Part shown: piece after piece, positions 56,501-64,000 of the stretch | Numbering within the stretch: the stretch's first letter is position 1 | How the letters are laid out: each line of letters starts with the position of its first letter | Source: UBA6168 sp041741095 | Lineage (GTDB): Bacteria > Bacteroidota > Bacteroidia > Chitinophagales > Saprospiraceae | Length of the DNA stretch: 64,000 nucleotides | NCBI GenBank assembly: GCA_041741095.1 | Contig: JBGSKQ010000034.1 | Span: forward strand, 5,490 to 69,489 | Reading direction: 5' to 3' | Translations under genes and position numbers: made by a program | The notes under the pieces: generated by a model | The model's input: the letters and a program-made list of their open reading frames with translations, nothing else | Told to the model about the DNA's origin: nothing | Database searches by the model: none

Positions 56501-58255
56501 TTACCCCTGAAAATACCAATACGCAATCAAAATCAGCACCACCACCAGCGCCGAAACCACCTTGTCAGTCATGTTGTACGTCGCCTTCACCTCCGCTTCC
56601 TGCTCGGCGGAGACGGTGCCGAGCGTTAAGCCCTGTATTTGCGCAGCATTCGGTGCCTCAGAAGTGTAGCTCACCACCGTCATCACGATGGCGCAGACGA
56701 TGAAAATCAGGAGGCTATAATACTGGAAGAACATATTGTTCATAATCCAGAAGAACGAGCCTTCGGGGTAGGAGAAGCCCTCGTTGAGCATCACCGGCGT
56801 ATCAATGGCGAGGCGGAAAAGCCCCAGCGCAAAGCCCACTACCAGCGTGGCCAGCGCCCCCTTGGCATTCATCCGTTTATTGAAAATTCCGAAGAAAAAC
56901 ACCACGAAAATGGGCGGGGCGAGGTAGCCCTGCACGCTCTGCAAATAATCGTACAAGCCCCGGCTGCCCTGAATCACGGGTATCCACAACAGGCCGATGA
57001 CGACCATCACGGCGGTGGCGATGCGGCCCATGCGAACGAGCTGTGCCTCGGAGGCGTTCGGGCGGAATTTTTGGTACAAATCCATCGTGAAGAGGGTAGA
57101 GGAGGCGTTGAAAACCCCGGCGAGCGAGCTCATCAGCGCCGCCAAGAGGCCCGCCACCACGATGCCCCGGATGCCTGCGGGCAACACTTTTGCGACCAGC
57201 AACGGGAACACCTGCTGTGCTTGGGCCGGGATGATTTTGCCATCAGGGCCGAGCAGTTCTGCGGCGAGTTCCGGCATTTTGCCGCTGGCAGCCAAAGCAA
57301 AGCAAATGAGGCCGGGAATGATGAAGATGAAAACGGGCAACAGCTTGAAAAACGCCGCTGCAATGGTGCCCCGACGGGCTTCCGTCAGGTTAGCCGCACC
57401 GAGCATCCGCTGCACGATGTACTGGTCGGTACACCAGTACCACAGGCCGATGATGGGGGCGCAGAACAACATGCCCAGCCAAGGGTAATTTCCATTAAAA
57501 TACCAAGCGATTTGAGTGTCGGTTTTGATGGGTGACCAAGTCCCCTCCATGCCCGCTGGCACGAGCGGCTTCCACAGGTTGAACATTTCGGAACCCGCAA
57601 TCCGCTTCAACTCGCCCCAGCCACCCAGCGCATCAAGGCCGTAAACCGTGACCAACAGTGAGCCGAGGATGAGCACGACGGTCTGGATGGCCTCCGTGTA
57701 GGCCACCGCCCGAAGGCCGCCGAGGATGGTATAAAGCCCGGTCAGCACTATCATCAGGATGGAGCCGACCCAGAAGCTGTTCAAGCCCATGAAATTGACC
57801 TCCGGCAACAACACCCCGAACACGATGCCGCCAGCGAAAATGCCGACCGCCACTTTCGTGAGCACGTAGGCCACCAGCGAGATGACCGACAGCACCCAAC
57901 GGGAAGTCGGGGAGAACCTTTTTTCCAAAAACTCCGGCATCGTGTAGATTTTGGAGCGCATGTAGAATGGCGCCAGCACCCAGCCCAGAATCAGGAGGCA
58001 CCAGGCGTGCAGCTCGTAGTGGGCCATTGCCACGCCGTCCGTGGCGCCGGAGCCGGCCAGTCCCACGATGTGTTCTGAACCGATATTCGAAGCAAAAATG
58101 GAAGCCCCGATGACGAACCAGCCGAGGTTTCGGCCAGCGAGGAAATAGTCGTCGGAAGTGTCGTTTTTCTGGCGGATGACCCACCAGGCAATGCCAAGGA
58201 TGATGGCGAAATACAGGGCAATGACTACCCAATCAATGGTCGCTAATACTGACAT
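56501..58255 (-). CDS. SSS-family sodium/sugar symporter
   Basis: A 584-residue sodium:solute symporter of the SGLT type with about 14 helices. Landmarks are IASNIGSEHIVGLAGSGATD (sodium/sugar region, near residue 65), FYMRSKIYTMPEFLEKRFSP, GGLRAVAYTEAIQTVVLILG, WYWCTDQYIVQRMLGAANLT and GLLAALMSSLAGVFNASSTL. Its place at the end of the arabinose gene cluster, after AraB, AraD and AraA, supports arabinose as substrate. The start at 58255 is preferred over a long upstream extension because it opens the first helix and lies past the repeat at 58327-58383. Confidence 0.88.
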   Translation of the reverse strand: MSVLATIDWVVIALYFAIILGIAWWVIRQKNDTSDDYFLAGRNLGWFVIGASIFASNIGSEHIVGLAGSGATDGVAMAHYELHAWCLLILGWVLAPFYMRSKIYTMPEFLEKRFSPTSRWVLSVISLVAYVLTKVAVGIFAGGIVFGVLLPEVNFMGLNSFWVGSILMIVLTGLYTILGGLRAVAYTEAIQTVVLILGSLLVTVYGLDALGGWGELKRIAGSEMFNLWKPLVPAGMEGTWSPIKTDTQIAWYFNGNYPWLGMLFCAPIIGLWYWCTDQYIVQRMLGAANLTEARRGTIAAAFFKLLPVFIFIIPGLICFALAASGKMPELAAELLGPDGKIIPAQAQQVFPLLVAKVLPAGIRGIVVAGLLAALMSSLAGVFNASSTLFTMDLYQKFRPNASEAQLVRMGRIATAVMVVIGLLWIPVIQGSRGLYDYLQSVQGYLAPPIFVVFFFGIFNKRMNAKGALATLVVGFALGLFRLAIDTPVMLNEGFSYPEGSFFWIMNNMFFQYYSLLIFIVCAIVMTVVSYTSEAPNAAQIQGLTLGTVSAEQEAEVKATYNMTDKVVSALVVVLILIAYWYFQG

Positions 58256-58326
58256 AGGTTGAAGTTGGTTTGTTTCGTTGAAATGTAAAGATGGTTTTTT
58301 ATGGCTTTTTTGAAGCAGAATTAACA

Positions 58327-58383
58327 GTTGATGAGGGTCAGCATTATGCAAGCAATCAACCCTTATCAACTTTTTATCAACCT
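58327..58383. repeat. GTTGAT-type intergenic repeat, copy 3
   Basis: GTTGATGAGGGTCAGC and ATCAACCCTTATCAAC with a further TTATCAACC form an imperfect inverted repeat between the symporter and AraA genes. Confidence 0.65.
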
Positions 58384-58391
58384 CAAAAATG

Positions 58392-59900
58392 TCACATCCC
58401 ATGCTGAAACAGGTGATAATACACCTCGTTCGCATTCAGCTGGTTCTTGAAATCCCGGATCTTCGTCCCTTTGTCAATCACGACGCACTCGATGCCCGCC
58501 ATGTCGGCGAAGTCTTCCATAAACTCCGTCGTCAGGGCTTGGGTGTAAACCGTGTGGTGCGCCCCACCCGCCAGAATCCAAGCAGTGGCGGCGGTTTCGA
58601 GGTTCGGTTTTGCATCCCAGAGCACACGGGCCACGGGCAGTTTCGGCAATTGCGCCTGCGGTGCAACGGCTTCTACTTCGTTGATTATCAGCCGGAAACG
58701 ATTGCCCATGTCCGCCAAAGAGGCATTGAGCGCTGGGCCGGTCATGCTGTCGAAGACGAGGCGAACGGGGTCGGCCTTGCCGCCGATGCCCAACGGGTGT
58801 ATCTCGCAGCTTGGTTGGTGCGCCGCAATGCTGGGGCAGATTTCCAACATGTGCGAACCGAGCACGTAGGATTTTTCGGGCGTGAAATGGTAGGTATAAT
58901 CCTCCATGAACGAGGTGCCGCCGTCCAGCCCTTGCGCCATCGTTTTCATGCTCCGCAACAGGGCCGCCGTTTTCCAGTCGCCCTCTGCCCCAAAGCCGTA
59001 ACCGTCCGCCATCAGCCGTTGTGAAGCGATGCCCGGCAATTGCTTGAACTCGCCAAGGTTCTCGAAGGTATCGGTGAAAGCGCCGAAGCCGCCACCCTCC
59101 AAGAAACTGCGCAAGGCCAGCTCGATGCGGGCCGCTTCCACGAGTGAGTCCCTTTGCTGGCCGCCCGCTTTCAGCGAAGCGGTCAATTTATACTCGTTTT
59201 CATAAGCCTCCAAAAGCGCCTTTACCTCGCCGCTCGTTGCCGAAGGCAAATGCTTCAAAACATCGGTCGTGTCGTAGCCATTCACAGAAAAACCGAAGCG
59301 GATTTGCGCCTCCACCTTGTCGCCCTCGGTCACGGCCACCTCCCGCATATTGTCGCCGATGCGGGCCACTTTCAGTGTCTGCAGCTCGTGCCAGCCCATC
59401 GCCACCCGTGACCAAATGGCCAGTTTCTGCTGCACGGACTCGCTCTGCCAATGCCCCACCACGATTTTGCGCTTCTTGCGCATCCTCGACATGATGTGTC
59501 CGAACTCTCGGTCGCCGTGCGCCGCCTGGTTCAGGTTCATGAAGTCCATGTCAATGCTCTCCCACGGGATTTCCGCATTGTACTGCGTGTGCAGGTGGCA
59601 GAGCGGTTTGCGCAGGTTCGACAATCCACGAATCCACATCTTGGCAGGTGAAAAGGTGTGCATCCAGACCACCACGCCGATGCAGTCCGGGTCGGCATTC
59701 GCCGCAATGCAGGTCTGGAGGATTTCGTCGGGGGTCTTCACCACGTCCTTGTACTTCAGGCTGACCAAGAGTTTGGCGTCCTCGTTCAACGCTTTCACGA
59801 TGGTTTCGGAGTGTTGCGCAACCTGTTTCAGCACCTCCGGCCCGTACAAATGTTGGCTTCCCGTGATGAACCAGATTTCTTTGTTTTCCAGTTTTTTCAT
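58392..59900 (-). CDS. araA: L-arabinose isomerase
   Basis: A 502-residue enzyme, the normal AraA length, converting L-arabinose to L-ribulose in the cytosol. It shows EIWFITGSQHLYGPEVLKQV at the N-terminus. The metal/catalytic residues are the Glu of YGFGAEGDWK, the Glu of SFMEDYTYHF, the His of VLGSHMLEICP and the late His of GGAHHTVYTQAL. The start at 59900 gives the usual N-terminus. It lies between the symporter and AraD genes; the araA-araD spacer contains strong hairpins that could separate or stabilise the transcripts. Confidence 0.95.
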   Translation of the reverse strand: MKKLENKEIWFITGSQHLYGPEVLKQVAQHSETIVKALNEDAKLLVSLKYKDVVKTPDEILQTCIAANADPDCIGVVVWMHTFSPAKMWIRGLSNLRKPLCHLHTQYNAEIPWESIDMDFMNLNQAAHGDREFGHIMSRMRKKRKIVVGHWQSESVQQKLAIWSRVAMGWHELQTLKVARIGDNMREVAVTEGDKVEAQIRFGFSVNGYDTTDVLKHLPSATSGEVKALLEAYENEYKLTASLKAGGQQRDSLVEAARIELALRSFLEGGGFGAFTDTFENLGEFKQLPGIASQRLMADGYGFGAEGDWKTAALLRSMKTMAQGLDGGTSFMEDYTYHFTPEKSYVLGSHMLEICPSIAAHQPSCEIHPLGIGGKADPVRLVFDSMTGPALNASLADMGNRFRLIINEVEAVAPQAQLPKLPVARVLWDAKPNLETAATAWILAGGAHHTVYTQALTTEFMEDFADMAGIECVVIDKGTKIRDFKNQLNANEVYYHLFQHGM

Positions 59901-59929
59901 TAAAAATGTTTTGTTTTTTTCTTTTGTAA

Positions 59930-60055
59930 TCGCCGCAGGCGACCTGCGACGTCATGCAGTTTTCAAAAAAGAGCTACAAGCGTGATGTCGCAGTTTGCCT
60001 GCGGCAATGACAAAAGAGGGAAACGTCGGGGAGGTTCAAAACCTCCCCGACGTTG
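59930..60055. repeat. Hairpins between araA and araD
   Basis: Imperfect inverted repeat GCCGCAGGCGACCTGCGACG / TGTCGCAGTTTGCCTGCGGC (59931-60005), then a perfect hairpin ACGTCGGGGAGGTT-CAA-AACCTCCCCGACGT (60023-60053). There is no T-run, so it is unlikely to be a plain terminator; it could stabilise or attenuate the transcript. Confidence 0.6.
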
Positions 60056-60061
60056 GGGCGG

Positions 60062-60760
60062 CTACTGTCCATAATAGGCGTTCTTCCCGTGCTTCCGCTC
60101 GTAATGTTTTTTAATCAAAGCATCTTTCAGCCTCGGTGCATTGGGGTTGATTTGCAGGGTCAAATAGGCCATTCTCGCCACTTCTTCCAATACTTTGCTG
60201 TGGTAAACTGCCTTAGCAGCGTCCTTGCCCCAAGTGAACGGCCCGTGGTTGCCAATCAGCACCATAGGCACCTCTTCGTAGTCCAGCCCCCGCTCCCGGA
60301 AGCAGTCCGTGATTTGGATGCCCGTGTTATGCTCGTAATTGCCCTCGATGAGGTCGTCACGCATCGGTTCGGCGCAGGGGATGTCGGTGGTTAGGTGGTC
60401 GGCGTGGGTCGTCCCGAAGATGGGGATGTCCCGTTGCGCCTGCGCCCAAGCCACCGAATAAGTGGCGTGGGTATGGGCGATGCCGCCGATTTTCTCCCAG
60501 TTTTTATAGAGCCAAGCATGGGTCTTTGTGTCGGAAGATGGCCGCTTCGTGCCTTCCACCACCTTGTTTTCAAAGTCCAAAATCACGATGTCCTCCGGCT
60601 TTAAAACCTCATAAGGCACCCCGCTCGGCTTGATGGCAAATACGCCCGCCGCTCGGTCAACCGCACTCACGTTGCCGAAGGTATAAATGACGAGGTTCAG
60701 GGCGTTTAGCTCCATGTTGGCCTCGTAGCAGGCTTGTTTTAGGTCGTTAAATTTTGACAT
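60062..60760 (-). CDS. araD: L-ribulose-5-phosphate 4-epimerase
   Basis: A 232-residue class II aldolase-fold enzyme converting L-ribulose 5-phosphate to D-xylulose 5-phosphate. Zinc ligands and catalytic residues are visible: HTHATYSVAWAQAQRDIPIF, the GTTHADHLTTDIPC His pair and the later His of LIGNHGPFTWG. The phosphate loop NVSAVDRAAGVFAIKPSG is present. Length is normal. It sits between araA and araB on the same strand, with repeat-rich spacers on both sides. Confidence 0.95.
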   Translation of the reverse strand: MSKFNDLKQACYEANMELNALNLVIYTFGNVSAVDRAAGVFAIKPSGVPYEVLKPEDIVILDFENKVVEGTKRPSSDTKTHAWLYKNWEKIGGIAHTHATYSVAWAQAQRDIPIFGTTHADHLTTDIPCAEPMRDDLIEGNYEHNTGIQITDCFRERGLDYEEVPMVLIGNHGPFTWGKDAAKAVYHSKVLEEVARMAYLTLQINPNAPRLKDALIKKHYERKHGKNAYYGQ

Positions 60761-60809
60761 TTTAGATTTCGAATTAATAGCGTCGGCAAAAGCCTAAAAG
60801 GCTTGAATG

Positions 60810-60982
60810 TGAATAGCCCCGGATGCAATCCGGGGTATCGAATGAATAGGTGATTACAACCCCCGAAGGGGTTGAATATCAGAACGTTGCACATTCAACC
60901 CCTTCGGGGTTATTTCCTTATTATTTCAAATTCCCCGGATTGCATCCGGGGCTATTCATATTTAACCCCTTCGGGGTTTTCC
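60810..60982. repeat. REP-like palindromic cluster between araB and araD
   Basis: GAATAGCCCCGGATGCAATC (with CGGGG) at 60812 is the inverse of CCCCGGATTGCATCCGGGGC near 60933. Between them and after them lie CCCCGAAGGGGTTGAAT, ATTCAACCCCTTCGGGGTT and TTAACCCCTTCGGGGTT. Several nested hairpins can form. Similar CCCCGAAGGGGTT repeats are widespread in Bacteroidota (recollection). Confidence 0.7.
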
Positions 60983-60987
60983 GGCAA

Positions 60988-62661
60988 TCAACCCTTCGCA
61001 GTTTGTTCTTCAACAAATCCACTAAGCGCCTCGTATTTCCCCATCAATTTCTCAAAAACCGCCACCTGCTCCGCTTGCGGGAAATATTCCGCCTCGAAGC
61101 TGCTGGCCATGTGTTGGCTCGCTTCCAAGACCGTCGGGTAGAGGTCCGCCGCAGTGGCCGCATAAATGGCTGCACCAAGCGCTGGTGCATAGTCCGAAGC
61201 CGCCACGATGATGGGACGGTTCAGCACGTTGGCCAAGGTCTGCATGATGTACGGCGACTTGCGGGCCACCCCGCCGATGCCTATGACTTTGTTGATTTTC
61301 ACGCCCTCGTCCTCGAAGCGGTCCACGATTTTTTTGGAACCAAAGCAAATGGCATGTACCAATGCCTTGAAAATATGCGCTGCCCCAGTGCCCAACGATA
61401 GCCCCATGATGGCGCTTTTCAGGGCCTGGTTGGCATCGGGTGTACGGCGTCCGTTTATCCAATCAAGGGCGATGGGTAGGTTTTCCGTCAATGGAATCGC
61501 TTCGGCTTGCTCGGTCAGTTTGCGAAGCAGGTTTTGCTCCATTTCCTCCAATAGCTGCTGTTTTTGCTCCGCAGAAATGCTTTCGCTGCTTTGCAATAAT
61601 AACTCAAATGGCCGCATCAGCACGTCCTTGAACCACGCCAAAACATCGCCGAAGGCGGACTGGCCAGCCTCCAAACCAATCATGCCGGGAAGGATGGAGC
61701 CGTCCACTTGCCCGCAGATGCCCCGCACGGTGTTGCTGCCGATGACTTCCTTTGGGGCCACCATCATGTCGCAGGTGGAGGTGCCCATGACCCGCACGAG
61801 GCTGTGTTCTTCCACTTTTACGCCAACCGCCCCAGCGTGTGCATCGAAAGTGCCAACGGCAATGACGGTGCTGGTGGTCAGGCCGAGTTTTTCCGCCCAA
61901 GCGGCGCTCAGGTTTCCGGCGGGCAGGTCGGAAGTGAACGTGTTCCGGTAAAGGCGGCCACGCAGTTCGGCAAGGTGCGGGTGCAGTTTTTCCAAAAACG
62001 CATTGGGCGGCAGCCCGTCCCAGTCCTCGTGCCACATGGCCTTGTGCCCGGCGGCGCAGCGGCTGCGTTTCAGGGTATCAATATCGTTGTTGCCAATCAA
62101 AATATTGGTCATCAAATCGCAATGCTCGACCCAAGTGTGCGCCTCGTTGCGCACGGCTTCGTCCTCTCTAATGACGTGCAGGATTTTCGCCCAAAACCAC
62201 TCGGACGAGTAGATGCCGCCCTCGTATTTCGTGAAATCCTCGCCGCCCCAAGTCCTTGCCAGCACATTGATTTCTTCTGCTTCCGCAATGGCCGTGTGGT
62301 CTTTCCAGAGCACCAGCATGGCATTGGGGTTTTCTTCGAAGCCCGGCGTCATGCAGAGCGGTGTCCCATCTTTTGCTACCGCTATGGGCGAACTGCCCGT
62401 GGTGTCCACGCAGATGCCCCGCACCGTTTCGGGGGCAACGCCCGACTCCCGCACCACGGCTTTGATGGTATTTTCCAGCCCCTCGATATGGTCGAGTGGG
62501 TGCTGCCGGAACTGGTTGGCGGCGGGGTTGCAATATTTGCCCTCCCGCCAACGGGCGTACCAATGCACGCTCGATGCCATTTCTGCCCCAGTGCTGGCAT
62601 CAATCAAAACGGCCCGGACGGAGTCGGTGCCGTAGTCGAGTCCTATGACGTAGTTTTTCAT
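60988..62661 (-). CDS. araB: Ribulokinase
   Basis: A 557-residue FGGY-family kinase phosphorylating L-ribulose. It shows the N-terminal phosphate-1 motif VIGLDYGTDSVRAVLID, ICVDTTGSSPIAVAKDGTPL, LIGNNDIDTLKRS, GTFDAHAGAVGVKVEEHSLV and the C-terminal ATP motif INKVIGIGGVARKSPYIMQT. Length and motifs match AraB. It is the first gene of the leftward arabinose cluster; a GTTGAT-type repeat lies just upstream. No AraR-type regulator gene is in the window. Confidence 0.94.
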   Translation of the reverse strand: MKNYVIGLDYGTDSVRAVLIDASTGAEMASSVHWYARWREGKYCNPAANQFRQHPLDHIEGLENTIKAVVRESGVAPETVRGICVDTTGSSPIAVAKDGTPLCMTPGFEENPNAMLVLWKDHTAIAEAEEINVLARTWGGEDFTKYEGGIYSSEWFWAKILHVIREDEAVRNEAHTWVEHCDLMTNILIGNNDIDTLKRSRCAAGHKAMWHEDWDGLPPNAFLEKLHPHLAELRGRLYRNTFTSDLPAGNLSAAWAEKLGLTTSTVIAVGTFDAHAGAVGVKVEEHSLVRVMGTSTCDMMVAPKEVIGSNTVRGICGQVDGSILPGMIGLEAGQSAFGDVLAWFKDVLMRPFELLLQSSESISAEQKQQLLEEMEQNLLRKLTEQAEAIPLTENLPIALDWINGRRTPDANQALKSAIMGLSLGTGAAHIFKALVHAICFGSKKIVDRFEDEGVKINKVIGIGGVARKSPYIMQTLANVLNRPIIVAASDYAPALGAAIYAATAADLYPTVLEASQHMASSFEAEYFPQAEQVAVFEKLMGKYEALSGFVEEQTAKG

Positions 62662-62678
62662 TTTTTTTGGTTGAAATG

Positions 62679-62745
62679 GGTTGATAAGGAATTATTAAGG
62701 TTGATGGGGGTCTGCGTTCGGTGGCAATCAACCCTTATCAACTTT
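62679..62745. repeat. GTTGAT-type intergenic repeat, copy 4
   Basis: GGGTTGATAAGGAATTATTA with GGTTGATGGGGG faces AATCAACCCTTATCAACTTT, an imperfect inverted repeat immediately upstream of araB. Confidence 0.65.
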
Positions 62746-63003
62746 TTAAAAAACCACCTTCTGCCATTTTGCTCACTCCCTATTTTTACGGAAAGTAAAA
62801 AAGTCAATCGGCCAACCCCATCGAATCGGCTGAACTGTATAGGACCATTGTAGTTGGCATAGCTCTATATGCTCAAAGGGCTTTCAACTGCTCCGTGCCC
62901 GTGTGTTACGCGGCATTTACGCCCAAAGAAATGGTTTTAGTTTCAAAAAATCAGGGGTTTCGGATTTGTACAAAACGAAGATCGTTTCTTCCGCCCGGTT
63001 CTA
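62746..63003. other. Spacer without a gene, upstream of araB
   Basis: No credible frame lies between the repeat upstream of araB and the leftward MlaD-like tail at 63004. It probably holds the araB promoter, but no clear TAnnTTTG could be singled out. Confidence 0.45.
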
Positions 63004-63195
63004 TCAATTAGCTTCTTTACCTGCCCTCTCCTTCTCCTGTTTCTTATAATATTTCCTGAACAAAAAATTGTGTTTCAGGGCTTCCATGTTCTCATTGAAC
63101 CTGGTTGTTCCTTCACCCAGGTTTTTGAGTATTTGGCGCAGGTAATCGGCACCAACGGTATCCTTTAGAAGGGTTGTGGCGAGCAGTATTTTTTA
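63004..63195 (-). pseudogene. C-terminal fragment of an MlaD/MCE-like protein
   Basis: Leftward the frame reads LLATTLLKDTVGADYLRQIL, then KNLGEGTTRFNENMEALKHN and FLFRKYYKKQEKERAGKEAN. The ending NMEALKHNFLFRKYYKK resembles the C-terminal helix of Bacteroidota MlaD/MCE proteins. A TAA at about 63199 precedes it, and no start or MCE domain is present. It is a truncated remnant, about 60 codons long. Confidence 0.5.
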
Positions 63196-63214
63196 ACCTT
63201 TAAATTTCTGCATT

Positions 63215-63886
63215 ATGAAAACCGATAAAATATTGAAAAAGGATGTGCTGGACGAACTGATGTGGGAACCCAGTATTGATGCAACAAAATTAGGTGTAGC
63301 AGTCAATAATGGAATCGTAACCCTCAGTGGTCATGTCAGCGCCTAAGCAGAAAAGTTGGCTGCTGAAAAAGCAGCGCTGAGAGTGGAAGGTGTTAAAGCC
63401 GTAGTACAGGAAATTGACGTAAAAATCAGCGGGAGCTTGCAGCGTACAGATGAGGACATTGCACAAGCTGCATTGAATCATTTGAAATGGAACACCAGCG
63501 TACCCGAAGAAAAAATTAAGCTTGAAGTCGAAGAAGGTTGGCTCACCCTGGCAGGCAAAGTGAATTGGAATTACCAGAAAGAAGCGGCAAAAAATGCAGT
63601 CAGGTATTTGACGGGCGTACGCGGTGTTACCAACCTCATTGAAGTGAAGGCCGCAGTAGAGCCAAAAAATGTAAAGGATAAAATCCGCAATGCTTTTCAC
63701 CGGAATGCCACCATTGATTCAGAGGCGGTAAATGTGTTGGTAGAGGGGGATAAAATCATTTTAAAAGGTACCGTGCAGTCCAGGGCAGAGAAGAAACAAG
63801 CAGAAAACGCAGCATGGTCTGCCCCTGGGGTTTCAAAAGTGGAAAATAAGCTTGAAATCAGGTGTAATAGTCAAGACTTGACCTGA
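63215..63886 (+). pseudogene. Three-BON-domain protein with an in-frame TAA
   Basis: From ATG 63215 the frame reads MKTDKILKKDVLDELMWEPS, NGIVTLSGHVSA, then TAA (63344-63346), then AEKLAAEKAALRVEGVKAVV and on. BON domains repeat three times (GIVTLSGHVS, GWLTLAGKVNWNYQ, DKIILKGTVQSRAE). The TAA stands where relatives have Tyr (HVSAYAEKLAA). The last residues (SQDLT) come from the 52-bp repeat that starts at 63869. Intact relatives bind membranes or phospholipids under envelope stress. Reinitiation after the TAA could still give a two-domain product. Confidence 0.75.
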
Positions 63887-63920
63887 CAGTCGCAACATTT
63901 CGGACGCTAAGAAACTGTCA
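63869..63920 (+). repeat. 52-bp direct repeat, right copy
   Basis: AGTCAAGACTTGACCTGACA...CGGACGCTAAGAAAC...GTCA, 47 of 52 identical to 46461-46512. It overlaps the last codons of the BON gene. Here the inner part can form a perfect CTGACAGT/ACTGTCAG hairpin. Confidence 0.7.
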
Positions 63921-64000
63921 GATTTTCCTCAACCTCCGACGTTGACCTTCCGTGCTTCGTGACCCAATATGAATCCCCCCCGCTGTCTGCTGGTAAGGGG

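Overview
The window looks like chromosome of a Bacteroidota bacterium, most likely near the Saprospiria/Lewinella-Haliscomenobacter side of the phylum (inference from gene style; no rRNA or other marker gene is present). The evidence is a type IX secretion C-terminal sorting domain, promoters of the TAnnTTTG type, few Shine-Dalgarno sites, a DUF983 protein, HYC_CC_PP-type metal proteins, sigma factors paired with membrane anti-sigma-like proteins, and a LytS/LytTR two-component pair. No tRNA, rRNA or CRISPR array was seen.

Layout. 1-0.6 kb holds gene relics: a truncated secreted nuclease and a scrap of an antiporter subunit whose intact relative lies at 22 kb. 0.8-17.6 kb is a heavy-metal (probably copper) island. 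It has a reverse operon (HYC_CC_PP-like protein, heavy-metal-binding lipoprotein, HMA-like secreted protein, ECF sigma factor), a membrane anti-sigma/barrel protein, an MbnP-like copper protein with two MbnH/MauG-like dihaem peroxidases, a MerT/GDCCVxC protein, an HMA-AraC regulator, an HMA-DoxX protein and a CusA-CusC-CusB efflux system closed by a strong terminator. 17.7-20.0 kb is an accessory cassette: a resolvase remnant, a PD-(D/E)XK protein, a tail-anchored protein and a second PD-(D/E)XK protein. 20.6-31.6 kb carries a DUF983 protein, a methyltransferase, a seven-gene energy-converting-hydrogenase-related (Ehr) membrane complex that has lost its NiFe and proximal Fe-S ligands, and a DoxX protein.

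At about 31.94 kb a yceI gene is cut by the end of a mobile, plasmid- or phage-like element running to about 45 kb. The element has small leftward genes, a DUF3987 protein, a P-loop protein, an 11-bp-phased iteron array beside an AT-rich tract (candidate origin), and a divergent repressor/Cro-like switch. The switch operators (GTGA-N7-TCAC) recur about 10.5 kb away in front of another leftward gene. A sigma/anti-sigma-like pair (35.3-37.4 kb) and a small Gly-Gly peptide facing a helical, TPR-like protein (45.1-46.4 kb) lie in or next to the element.

46.5-48.0 kb is a graveyard of broken genes. 48.1-54.6 kb is ordinary chromosome: DUF4386, a tandem PAP2 haloperoxidase-like protein, the LytS/LytTR pair, an S41 peptidase and a DUF4350-like protein. 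54.7-62.7 kb holds a HAD phosphatase, a Bro-N gene split by an 18-bp palindrome, and an L-arabinose catabolic cluster (SSS symporter, AraA, AraD, AraB) with repeat-rich spacers. 63.0-63.9 kb holds an MlaD-like tail and a nonsense-mutated BON protein. A 52-bp direct repeat at 46.46 and 63.87 kb brackets this last 17.4 kb.
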